DNA from: Rheinheimera baltica DSM 14885
GTDB lineage: Bacteria > Pseudomonadota > Gammaproteobacteria > Enterobacterales > Alteromonadaceae
Length of the DNA stretch: 64,000 bases
Assembly (NCBI RefSeq): GCF_000425345.1
Contig: NZ_AUDG01000008.1
Span: 62,001-126,000, forward strand
Direction: 5' to 3'
The first letter of the stretch is position 1; each line of letters starts with the position of its first letter. Below, piece after piece: positions 55,714 to 64,000 of the stretch. The notes under the pieces were generated by a model. The model did not search any database and was not told where the DNA came from. It was given only the letters and a program-made list of their open reading frames with translations. The position numbers were made by a program, and so were the translations under genes.

Positions 55714-57006
55714 ATGACTGACGTAGTGCAAATTACGCTGCAACAACATTCTGCGGACACTAAATGGGGCAAGGCATTATTTTCGCCAATAGCAGATGGA
55801 TTTCAGCTGCATTTTAATATCCATGACGCCACGCGCAGTGTGCAAAAAGCGGCACGTAGTCTAGAGAGTCTTGGCTTGCTGCAGGTGCAGCTTGCTGGTG
55901 ACGGTTGGACAATAGCATTGCAGTGGGCGTTTTATCAGGGGTTTTGCACGGCGAAAAAACACAATGGTGTGCTGTTTTGTGGTGACGCTGACACTCAGCG
56001 GCAGTTGCAACACATGGTGCAATGTTTTAGTTGGGCAAAGCAGCTAACGAACCAGACCCCAGACGAGTTGTATCCAGAGCAACTGGCAATATTAGCGGCG
56101 CGTTTTATTGAGCAAGTGGCTGCCAAAGGCACAGTGCAAAGCCAGATTTTATTGGATGAGCAGTTACTTGCCGCTGGCTGGCATGGTTTACATGCGGTTG
56201 GACGCGGCAGCGCACGCAAACCTGCAATGCTAATTTTGGATTACAACCCAACGGCAAACGCTGATACGCCTGTAAGTGCGGCGTTGGTAGGTAAAGGTAT
56301 AACCTTTGATAGTGGCGGTTACTCTATCAAAGCGACCGAAAGCATGCTCACAATGAAATGCGATATGGGTGGAGCTGCAACGGTGACGGCTGCTTTGGCA
56401 TTAGCCATTTTGCAAGGCCTTAATAAACGGGTTCAATTAATATTATGCTGTGCGGAAAATCTCATTAGCAGCACAGCGTACAAGCTTGGCGATATCATCA
56501 CCTATAAAAACGGCACTACGGTTGAAGTTGTTAATACTGATGCAGAAGGGCGTTTGGTATTGGCCGATGGCCTGATGTGTGCAGCAGAAAGTGGCGCAAA
56601 CCTTATCATCGATGCTGCAACCTTAACAGGAGCGGCAGTTACTGCAGTTGGCGCTGAGTTTAATGCCTTGTTTGCTCTGGATAAACAATTAGCGCTAAAA
56701 GCCTTAGCGTATGCCGAGCAATCTGACGAACCTACCTGGCAGCTGCCTCTAGAGCATTGGCATAAGCAACAATGCCCTTCGGCCTATGCCGATACGGCCA
56801 ATAGTCGACCCGTAAAAGGTGGCGGCGCAGGTGGCGCAAGTAATGCTGCAGGTTTTCTCAGTCGCTTTGTGCCGCATGACGGGAAGGGCTGGTTGCACTT
56901 TGATTTAGCTGCCGCATTTAATAATAGTAATAATGGTTATTGGGCGGCAGGCGCCACAGGCCAAGGCATAAGAACAATAAGCACAACACTATTGGCGGAA
57001 GTGTAA
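55714..57006 (+). CDS. pepB: Leucyl aminopeptidase-family peptidase B
   Basis: A 430-aa M17 dizinc aminopeptidase, close in length to E. coli PepB (427 aa). Metal and active-site motifs are GKGITFDSGGYSIK, MKCDMGGAATV and the signature NTDAEGRLVLADGL. DLAAAFNN appears near the end. GGGGGA is close before the ATG. It removes N-terminal residues from cytoplasmic peptides. Monocistronic placement is suggested by its own promoter and the gap after it. Confidence 0.93.
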   Translation: MTDVVQITLQQHSADTKWGKALFSPIADGFQLHFNIHDATRSVQKAARSLESLGLLQVQLAGDGWTIALQWAFYQGFCTAKKHNGVLFCGDADTQRQLQHMVQCFSWAKQLTNQTPDELYPEQLAILAARFIEQVAAKGTVQSQILLDEQLLAAGWHGLHAVGRGSARKPAMLILDYNPTANADTPVSAALVGKGITFDSGGYSIKATESMLTMKCDMGGAATVTAALALAILQGLNKRVQLILCCAENLISSTAYKLGDIITYKNGTTVEVVNTDAEGRLVLADGLMCAAESGANLIIDAATLTGAAVTAVGAEFNALFALDKQLALKALAYAEQSDEPTWQLPLEHWHKQQCPSAYADTANSRPVKGGGAGGASNAAGFLSRFVPHDGKGWLHFDLAAAFNNSNNGYWAAGATGQGIRTISTTLLAEV

Positions 57007-57036
57007 TATCACCTCCCTTTTAGCTTAGCAAGCTTG

Positions 57037-57068
57037 GTTGAGCATACTGAGTTGAGCATACTTAGTTG
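57037..57068 (+). repeat. 14-bp tandem repeat between pepB and hrpB
   Basis: GTTGAGCATACTGA and GTTGAGCATACTTA follow each other directly, then a partial GTTG. The two copies differ at one base. Confidence 0.65.
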
Positions 57069-57112
57069 CTCAGAATAGGCGCGCTAATTTTAGTATTGAG
57101 TCGGAGTAAATA

Positions 57113-59557
57113 GTGCTGCCTGTTGCTGATATTTTACCGCAACTGCTGTTATTGCTGCAGCAACACAATAAGGTGCTTTTGTCAGCCCCTCCGGGGGCTG
57201 GCAAGTCTACCTATCTGCCATTATACCTGCTTCAACATAAACAGTTTGCTGGTAAAACGATACTGATGTTGGAGCCTCGTCGTTTAGCGGCAAAAAATAT
57301 CGCTGCCTATATTGCATCGCAACTTGGTGAAGCCGTTGGTAGTACGGTGGGATATCAAATTCGGCAAGAAAAAAAATGCTGTAGCAGTACGCGGCTGTTA
57401 GTCGTTACTGAAGGCGTACTTACCCGCAAACTGCAACAAGACCCTGAACTGGCCGATGTCGATCTGGTGCTGTTTGATGAGTTTCATGAGCGGTCAGTGC
57501 ATGCTGATTTAGCCTTAGCGTTGTGCTTGGAAGTACAGCAGCTTAGGCCACAACTGCAGTTGCTTATTATGTCTGCTACGCTGGATACGGCGAACTTAGC
57601 CGAGCTTATACAGGCGCCGGTTTTGCAAAGTGAAGGCCGTAGTTACCCGGTAAGTGTCGATTATGTGTTACCTGACAATCAGCCGTTAGCCCAACAAATT
57701 TGCCGTATTGTGCAGCAGGCATTAGTAATGCATTCCGGAAATATTCTGGTGTTTTTACCAGGGCAAAGCGAAATAAATCAATGCGCACAACGTCTTGAAC
57801 AACACGGGTTGCCAGACAATACACAGCTTCACCGTTTGTTGGGTAGTTTGACCTTGGCACAGCAACAAGCGGCTATTGCTGCCCCGCCAAGTGGGAAGCG
57901 CAAAGTGGTATTGTCGACAAACCTGGCTGAAACCAGTCTAACCATTGATGGCATTACCGTGGTGATTGATAGTGGAGTATGTCGTCAAAGCCAATTTAAT
58001 CCACGTCAGGGGCTTAGTGTGTTGGATACTGTGGCTATTAGTCAGGCAGCCGCTGTGCAAAGAGCAGGCCGGGCAGGCCGGTTGTCAGAGGGGCACTGCT
58101 ACAGATTAGATACGGCGGAAAAATGGCAACGTCGCGCCCGGTTTGAATCCGCAGAAATTGAGCGCAGTGACTTAACCGCGTTGCGTTTAGATGTGGCAGC
58201 CTGGGGCTGTCAGATCAATGATTTACTCTGGATAACGCTACCGCCACAAGCTCATATAAAAGTAGCGGAAGGCTTGTTACAGCAGCTGGGCTTTATCGAT
58301 GACAGAGGTATTATTACCCCAGAAGGGCGGCGAGCGCATAAATTAGGTACTGAACCCAGGCTAGCTGCTATGTTATTGCATGCGAATGTACTGGAGCAGC
58401 AAGGTAACCTGGGGGCAAAAGCGCTAGCCTGTGTATTGGCAGCCTTGTTGGAAGATAGCCGGGTGCTGCAAGATGATATCTATAGTTTGCTGGGGCGAGT
58501 CAAACAAGCCTTGCCGCAACAATGGCAGCAAGCGCAGAGTTTTGCTCGCCTAATCGGTTGTCAGTTACATTCAACAATGCCGATAGAATTGGCACCTTTG
58601 CTGTTGCTACGTGCCTATCCAGATAGGCTGGCCAAGCGCCGTGGCAAGGGGTATCAGCTATCAAATGGTATTGGCGCTGTGTTACAAGACAATCATAGCT
58701 TAACGGGGCAACCGTGGCTTGTGGCATTACATGTGCAACAATTTGGTCGGGAAAACCGCATTTACCATGGGGTAAGTATTGCCCCAGAGACAATATTGGC
58801 TGACTGGCACGGTCAATTGCAGTGGGAAACGCATACATTTTGGGATGAAAAAGCCGGCAGCTTTTTTACCGAACAGCAGCGTAATTTTGGTCAGTGTTTA
58901 CTCAGCGCTAAACCTGCAGCATTACAGTTAACAGCAGAACAAAAGCAGCATGCCTGGCAGGAATATGTCCTTGCCAAAGGTATTGCTTGTTTGCCATGGA
59001 ACGAAACATCGCTGCAACTGAAAGCACGTGTTAGGTTACTGCAGCAGATGCAGCCAGATGCGGGCTGGCCTGATTTTTCAGATACTGCCTTGCTGGATGA
59101 ACTGCCTAATTGGCTAGGCCCTTATCTGACAACAATCAGTAAAAGTGCAGCGTTGGCACAATTGCCATTGTATGACGCCTTGTTACAGCGTTTAACCTAT
59201 CCGCAGCAGCAACAATTAAGCCAATTGTTGCCAACGCAATGGCAGGCGCCAACGGGCTCTAAGGTGAGTATTAATTATCTGGCCGAGGGCGGACCACGAC
59301 TTTCAGTGCGGGTTCAGGAGATGTATGGCCAGATGCAATCGCCAACCGTGTTGCAAGGTGCAGTTAATATTACAGTGGAGTTATTATCACCTTCACGACA
59401 GCCGTTGCAGGTTACGCAAAATTTAGCCAGTTTCTGGCAAAATGCGTGGCAGGAAGTGAGAAAAGAGATGCGAGGGCGCTATCCAAAACATTTTTGGCCG
59501 GAAGATCCTGCACAGGCAATGCCAACAACAAAAACTAAAAAAGCGATGCTTCGATGA
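57113..59557 (+). CDS. hrpB: ATP-dependent helicase HrpB
   Basis: An 814-aa DEAH-type helicase. Walker A is SAPPGAGKSTYLPL, the DEAH-equivalent box is DEFHERSVHADLAL, motif III is SATLD, and motif VI is QRAGRAGR. The HrpB-specific C-terminal region ends in RYPKHFWPEDP. The start is GTG with GGAG six bases upstream. The next gene overlaps by ATGA, and hrpB-mrcB adjacency is known from E. coli. The cellular role of HrpB is not settled. Confidence 0.95.
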   Translation: MLPVADILPQLLLLLQQHNKVLLSAPPGAGKSTYLPLYLLQHKQFAGKTILMLEPRRLAAKNIAAYIASQLGEAVGSTVGYQIRQEKKCCSSTRLLVVTEGVLTRKLQQDPELADVDLVLFDEFHERSVHADLALALCLEVQQLRPQLQLLIMSATLDTANLAELIQAPVLQSEGRSYPVSVDYVLPDNQPLAQQICRIVQQALVMHSGNILVFLPGQSEINQCAQRLEQHGLPDNTQLHRLLGSLTLAQQQAAIAAPPSGKRKVVLSTNLAETSLTIDGITVVIDSGVCRQSQFNPRQGLSVLDTVAISQAAAVQRAGRAGRLSEGHCYRLDTAEKWQRRARFESAEIERSDLTALRLDVAAWGCQINDLLWITLPPQAHIKVAEGLLQQLGFIDDRGIITPEGRRAHKLGTEPRLAAMLLHANVLEQQGNLGAKALACVLAALLEDSRVLQDDIYSLLGRVKQALPQQWQQAQSFARLIGCQLHSTMPIELAPLLLLRAYPDRLAKRRGKGYQLSNGIGAVLQDNHSLTGQPWLVALHVQQFGRENRIYHGVSIAPETILADWHGQLQWETHTFWDEKAGSFFTEQQRNFGQCLLSAKPAALQLTAEQKQHAWQEYVLAKGIACLPWNETSLQLKARVRLLQQMQPDAGWPDFSDTALLDELPNWLGPYLTTISKSAALAQLPLYDALLQRLTYPQQQQLSQLLPTQWQAPTGSKVSINYLAEGGPRLSVRVQEMYGQMQSPTVLQGAVNITVELLSPSRQPLQVTQNLASFWQNAWQEVRKEMRGRYPKHFWPEDPAQAMPTTKTKKAMLR

Positions 59558-61833
59558 GTAAAGTTAATGTAAGCCGCAAACCAAAATCGGCCAACAAATC
59601 AGCGATAAAACCCTCAGCCTTGAGGAGCGGGTTAAAACGTACTGCCATAGCACTATTAAAGCTGATGTTTGTGTTGCTACTGGTACTGTTGTTTTATCTG
59701 GTGTACCTCGATAGTAAAATAAGCAAAAAGTTTAGTGGTCAAAAATGGCAAGTGCCGGCGCAAATTTATGCCCAAAGTACAGAGCTGTTACCTGGTAAAC
59801 TAATGACACAAGAACAGCTTATTGCTAAGCTAGACAACTTAAAATATCAGCGCAATTCCAGCTTAACCGCTCCCGGGCAATATAGTGTTTCTCGCAATCA
59901 TGTCACGGTGTATCGCCGGGCATTTACTTACGTCGACGGCTATGAAGCTGAGCAGCTATTTAGTGTTGAATTTAACCGCAGTGGCATCAATCGTATTACG
60001 CAACGCCAACAACAAGACCCTTTAAATTTTGCCAGGCTTGAACCGGAACTGATTGACCATTTAGTGGCTGCGCAGCAAGAAGACCGGGAGCTAGTGCGAT
60101 TAGAGCAGGTGCCTGAACGCTTTAAAGATACCTTATTGTTGGTAGAAGACCGCGACTTTTATCATCACCATGGTGTTTCACCACTGTCGGTTATGCGGGC
60201 ATTGTGGGTAAACGCGGTAGCTGGACGCACGGTTCAGGGCGGTTCTACGTTGACTCAGCAGCTAGCGAAAAATATGTATTTGAGCAGTGACCGCACACTA
60301 TGGCGCAAAGCGAATGAGGCGCTGATTGCTATTGTATTAGATTATCGCTTTAACAAAGATCAAATCCTTGAAGCTTACTTAAATGAAGTATTTGTTGGAC
60401 AAAACTACGCAAATGCGGTGCACGGAGTTGGCTTAGGCAGCCGGTTCTATTTTGGCAAACCACTTGGTGAACTTCAGCCGGCACAATATGCATTGCTCAT
60501 CGGGTTGTTGAAGGGGCCTTCCTATTTTGATCCGCGCCGATACCCCGAGCGAGCCCAGCAGCGGCGTGATCTCATACTTCGTTTAATGTTTGAACAACAC
60601 TTGTTAGACCGGACAGAGTATGAGCATGCCGTGCAGCAAGCTGTCGTGGTGATCCCTCGAAATCAGTATCTTAATACCGGTTTTGCGGCATATTTAGATG
60701 CCGTGAAAAAAGAGCTGCGCCAACTTAGTATTAATGCGGTAGATAAAGATCAGGGTATTAAAGTATTCACCTACCTTGATACTCAAGCTCAATTTTCGGC
60801 GGAGCGAGCCACAAAGACGCAACTGGCTGAGCTGCCATCAGAGCTACAAGCTGCTGTTGTGGTTGCGAATTATCAATACGCTAAGATCATTGCTATGGTT
60901 GGCAGTAAAGATGCCGTGCAAGGTGGTTTTAACCGGGCTATTGATGCTAAAAGGCAAATTGGCAGTATCATTAAACCGGTGATTTATCTTGAGGCGTTGG
61001 CGCAGCGTGGCCGATACTCTTTGGCGTCGATATTACAAGACGAGCCGATACGACTGCGCAGTAATGACCAGGACTGGCAGCCACAGAACTTTGATAAACA
61101 GTACCGTGGGCCGGTCATGTTAGTCGATGCGCTGGCGAACTCATTAAATGTACCAACGGTAAGGCTTGGCTTGCAATTGGGCTTGCCTGCACTTAGTGAT
61201 GGTTTACGCAAACTGGGCTTAAGACGCAAGGTAAAGCTACATCCTGCTGCCCTGCTCGGAGCTATAGAGCTTAGCCCGCTTGAAGTTACCCAGTTATACC
61301 AGACGATAGCCAATAATGGTTTGCATCAGCAGCTAACGACATTACAGGCGGTGACAGACAGTAATGGACATCCATTATATGTCCGTGAACATCCACTTAC
61401 GCGCCGATATGAACAACAAGAAGTGTATCTATTGCAATATGCACTAATGCAAGCCGCCAGCAGAGGTACAGCGAAATCGCTAAAAGCGGCGTTTCCAAGC
61501 ACCGTCTTTGCGGGTAAAACTGGTACTTCAAGTGATTATCGGGACAGTTGGTTCGCGGGGTTCGATCAAGATACCTTAACAGCAGTGTGGTTAGGGCGTG
61601 ATGATAACAATGCGATTGCCTTAACCGGGTCGACTGGCGCGTTAAATGTGTTTAAACACTATTATCGCCTGCATGGCGCCAATTCATTGGTACGAGTGAT
61701 GCCTGAACAGGTATCTTTACAGTCTTTTTCAATTAAAACGGGGTACTTACAGGGGAAAAATTGTTTTAACATATTGTTATTACCTGCGATTTCAGTTGAA
61801 ATGCCTGCTATGACTGAATGTTTAGAAGAATAG
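59554..61833 (+). CDS. mrcB: Penicillin-binding protein 1B
   Basis: A 759-aa bifunctional peptidoglycan synthase. A short basic cytoplasmic tail precedes one TM (about 29-51). A UB2H-like region (about 65-150, the LpoB-binding module in E. coli) follows. The GT51 transglycosylase has VEDRDFYHHHG and GGSTLTQQLAKNMYL. The transpeptidase shows SIIKP (SxxK), ANSLNVP (SxN) and KTGTS. It is translationally coupled to hrpB. No lpo gene is seen nearby. Confidence 0.96.
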   Translation: MSKVNVSRKPKSANKSAIKPSALRSGLKRTAIALLKLMFVLLLVLLFYLVYLDSKISKKFSGQKWQVPAQIYAQSTELLPGKLMTQEQLIAKLDNLKYQRNSSLTAPGQYSVSRNHVTVYRRAFTYVDGYEAEQLFSVEFNRSGINRITQRQQQDPLNFARLEPELIDHLVAAQQEDRELVRLEQVPERFKDTLLLVEDRDFYHHHGVSPLSVMRALWVNAVAGRTVQGGSTLTQQLAKNMYLSSDRTLWRKANEALIAIVLDYRFNKDQILEAYLNEVFVGQNYANAVHGVGLGSRFYFGKPLGELQPAQYALLIGLLKGPSYFDPRRYPERAQQRRDLILRLMFEQHLLDRTEYEHAVQQAVVVIPRNQYLNTGFAAYLDAVKKELRQLSINAVDKDQGIKVFTYLDTQAQFSAERATKTQLAELPSELQAAVVVANYQYAKIIAMVGSKDAVQGGFNRAIDAKRQIGSIIKPVIYLEALAQRGRYSLASILQDEPIRLRSNDQDWQPQNFDKQYRGPVMLVDALANSLNVPTVRLGLQLGLPALSDGLRKLGLRRKVKLHPAALLGAIELSPLEVTQLYQTIANNGLHQQLTTLQAVTDSNGHPLYVREHPLTRRYEQQEVYLLQYALMQAASRGTAKSLKAAFPSTVFAGKTGTSSDYRDSWFAGFDQDTLTAVWLGRDDNNAIALTGSTGALNVFKHYYRLHGANSLVRVMPEQVSLQSFSIKTGYLQGKNCFNILLLPAISVEMPAMTECLEE

Positions 61834-61851
61834 CTGCACTTGAATGAGATT

Positions 61852-64000
61852 ATGGCGATGAAACCTGATAACCCATTACAAGTAGGGCAATGGCAATATC
61901 TACCCGAGCAAGACAAACTGGTTCAGTTTGATGCGAACGGCAAAATTGCTGTTACCGCTGATTTGGATAATTTGTCACAAAAGGTAGCGAATTATTTTAT
62001 CGCTAACGCGGGACGTTTAATTACCAAAGATGAGCTACTTGCTGATGTTTGGGGGATTCGTGATGTATCAGATGGCAGAGTTACACGGGTTATCCGTGTA
62101 CTTCGCGTAGCGTTAGGGGACGATACCCGAGAACCGCGTTACATCGAAACCATTCCAAAGAGAGGCTATCGCTTTATTGCGCCGGTATCAGCGGTTGTAG
62201 TGCAAGAAATTCCTCCGGAAGAAACCGATACCGATAGCGATCAGCCGCAGCAAAACGTACCTAGTTCTACTTCAAAACGGCTACTATGGCTTGCTATGGC
62301 ATTCCTCGTAACTTTGGCGGGTGTAAGTTGGTTGTTCTGGCCAGATACCATGCCAGACTCAGCCGAACAGGCAATACCATTGCTGCGCTACACACCTATA
62401 ACCTCTTTAGATGGGCTTGAGTTTTATCATAACGTGTCCGAAGACGAGCGCTATTTAGTTTATAGTTATGCCAGTCCAGAAAATGAAAATGTTACGGTGT
62501 TAATGCTGGAAGATTTACAAGAACACCGGCGAATACAAATTACAGAAGACTCTTACAGTAGTTTTGGTGCAGCTTTTAGTCCAGATGGAAAGCAGATTGC
62601 TTACCATAGAGGTTACCCGGATGGCCGTTGTAGTATCCGAATAGTTAACTATAACCAAGCTTCTTTAGAAATTATCAGTGATACAGAACTATCTACTTGT
62701 GGTGAAAACTCATTATCCTCCCGACTAACTTGGTCTCCGGATGCAAAGTATGTAATTTACCCTTCAATGAGTGACAACAGACAAATGGCTTTAATGATGA
62801 AGCCTGTACTTGGCGGAGAGGCAGAGCAATTAACAAAACCACCACCAAGTAGCTTCGGTGATTATGCTGCAAGATTTTCATTTAAGGGTGACAAACTGGC
62901 TTTCCTCAGGGGCTCTGGCAGCTCGGCTCAACTATGGTTACTTAACCTAGTAAATAGGGAAATAAAGCTTTTAGTCGACGTTAGTGGCACTATGCCAGGC
63001 AATGTTGGCTGGTCTAGTGATGATGAAAATATTATTTACTCTTCCACGTTGACAGCTTTAAGTAGCTTTAACCTTAATACTGGGACGTCATCTATTGTCG
63101 CATACATGGATAATAGTACTCGGGAAGTTCAGACGTTAAAAAACGGAAAGCTTTATGCAACCGTGGGGGATTACTCTCATATCAACATCAAAGAAGTTGC
63201 GAATGATCTTTCAGAGAAATCATCTCTAAATAAGGTGGTGTTTAGTTCTAATAGAAATGAAAGCCATGCAGAAGCGCACCCTACAAGAGATGATCAGGTA
63301 GCCGTCGTTTCAAGGCGGTCAGGGTTACCACAAGTCTGGCTATTTGATTCAAATGGTGATCAACGACAACTTACCTTCTTTGAGAAAAACGAAAGAATTC
63401 GAAGTTTAGTGTACTCTCCAGATGGCAATAGTTTAATTGCTCAACTAGATAATGACATCTGGTTGTTGTCAGAAACTGGAGCGTTATCTAAATTGCCACT
63501 CGAGAATAATGTCATAACCTCTTTACCCTCTTGGGGCAGCTCAGGTGAATATATCTATTATGCCGAGTCAATAAATGGTCGATGGCAAATTGCCCGCTAT
63601 GATATTTTAGAGCAGAGAATTGATGACAAGCCTTTTATACTTGATGCAGAGCTTTATTTGGAAAGTTATGACGGAAAATACAGTTTTTGGCGTGATGCTA
63701 TCAATAAGAAATTTTATCTCAAACATTTAGACAGCGGTATTGTTGAGGAAACGCCTATTACTTTGCCGGAAAATCAGCTCTGGTATAAATTCCAGCAGAG
63801 AACTGAAGGAATTTATTTCGTAAAGTTAATAGAAGATATCTATTTTAAGCTGCAATACTATGACTTTGAAACCAGAGAGATTCTGGATGTGCTAGGTGAA
63901 ACAACACTTTATCACCCACGTTTTAGTGTTTCTGCTGACGGTAAGCGGATTTATATATTGGAGTCTATGCGAGGAGACCTTGATATAGCTAGACTACAGT
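61852..64000 (+). CDS. CadC-like membrane transcription regulator with beta-propeller sensor, 3' end cut
   Basis: The frame is open for at least 716 codons to the window edge. The N-terminal OmpR/CadC-type winged helix lies at about 10-112 (NAGRLITKDELLADVWG, SDGRVTRVIRVLRVALGDD, ETIPKRGYRFI). An acidic linker follows, then a TM at about 143-163, then a long TolB/WD40-like propeller with repeated FSPDG-type blades (AFSPDGKQIAY, TWSPDAKYVIY, VYSPDGNSL). It resembles ToxR/CadC one-component regulators sensing in the periplasm. The ligand is unknown. Alternative ATG at 61858; SD weak (GAG). It starts 18 bp after mrcB. The propeller part is AT-richer than its neighbours. Confidence 0.8.
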   Translation, partial: MAMKPDNPLQVGQWQYLPEQDKLVQFDANGKIAVTADLDNLSQKVANYFIANAGRLITKDELLADVWGIRDVSDGRVTRVIRVLRVALGDDTREPRYIETIPKRGYRFIAPVSAVVVQEIPPEETDTDSDQPQQNVPSSTSKRLLWLAMAFLVTLAGVSWLFWPDTMPDSAEQAIPLLRYTPITSLDGLEFYHNVSEDERYLVYSYASPENENVTVLMLEDLQEHRRIQITEDSYSSFGAAFSPDGKQIAYHRGYPDGRCSIRIVNYNQASLEIISDTELSTCGENSLSSRLTWSPDAKYVIYPSMSDNRQMALMMKPVLGGEAEQLTKPPPSSFGDYAARFSFKGDKLAFLRGSGSSAQLWLLNLVNREIKLLVDVSGTMPGNVGWSSDDENIIYSSTLTALSSFNLNTGTSSIVAYMDNSTREVQTLKNGKLYATVGDYSHINIKEVANDLSEKSSLNKVVFSSNRNESHAEAHPTRDDQVAVVSRRSGLPQVWLFDSNGDQRQLTFFEKNERIRSLVYSPDGNSLIAQLDNDIWLLSETGALSKLPLENNVITSLPSWGSSGEYIYYAESINGRWQIARYDILEQRIDDKPFILDAELYLESYDGKYSFWRDAINKKFYLKHLDSGIVEETPITLPENQLWYKFQQRTEGIYFVKLIEDIYFKLQYYDFETREILDVLGETTLYHPRFSVSADGKRIYILESMRGDLDIARLQ

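Noticed and set aside
1-64000. CRISPR arrays, insertion sequences, prophage, toxin-antitoxin or defence islands
   Set aside because: No regularly spaced repeats, transposase or integrase genes, or defence-type gene clusters were seen; the one Mrr-like domain is isolated and looks inactive.

Overview
The window is chromosomal DNA of a gammaproteobacterium. Gene content and order (priA-ftsN-hslVU, dksA-gluQ-pcnB-folK, hrpB-mrcB, yihY-dtd-yiiD, glnA/glnLG, a PLP-type PanP decarboxylase, several chemoreceptors and c-di-GMP proteins) point to a motile Alteromonadales-type or Rheinheimera/Alishewanella-like aquatic bacterium; the genus is inference. Genes are dense, and I see no rRNA, tRNA, insertion sequence, prophage or CRISPR array.

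Layout. 1-5.2 kb: a truncated PAS-GGDEF protein, trmL, a lysophospholipase, and a Cpx envelope-stress system (cpxRA divergent from a cpxP-like gene, with a CpxR-type box between). 5.2-10.0 kb: the nitrogen-control block glnG-glnL-DUF4124-glnA, with a sigma54 promoter and several NtrC-type boxes. 10.2-16 kb: typA, then yihY-dtd-yiiD-yeeZ and a membrane protein with a degenerate Mrr-like domain. 16-23.6 kb: a chemoreceptor with an orphan NtrC box, hutC/hutI with an operator, an EAL protein, hutG and rraA. 23.7-28.2 kb: GGDEF-EAL protein, PAP2 phosphatase, HBM-type chemoreceptor. 28.3-33.8 kb: DUF971-hslU-hslV-ftsN-priA and rpmE. 34.4-39 kb: malic enzyme, chemoreceptor, ppa, fbp. 39.2-42.9 kb: overlapping operon mpl-ubiX-yadG-yadH. 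43-46 kb: panP, a DUF2959 lipoprotein and a small membrane protein. 46-50.3 kb: two translationally coupled SLC13/RCK transporters. 50.3-55.5 kb: dksA-gluQ-pcnB-folK-panB-panC. 55.7-64 kb: pepB, hrpB, mrcB and a CadC-like membrane regulator that runs off the right edge.

The most notable points are: pcnB appears to start at an AUU codon, as the E. coli gene does; a perfectly palindromic NtrC-type box lies upstream of a chemoreceptor next to the histidine-utilisation genes; two coupled SLC13 transporters carry two and four RCK-C domains; a two-helix membrane protein carries a restriction-endonuclease-like domain without visible catalytic residues; and the terminal regulator has an AT-richer C-terminal half. 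No wholly new multigene system stands out. Start codons were adjusted from Shine-Dalgarno (SD) sites and family alignment recalled from memory; no database search was possible.
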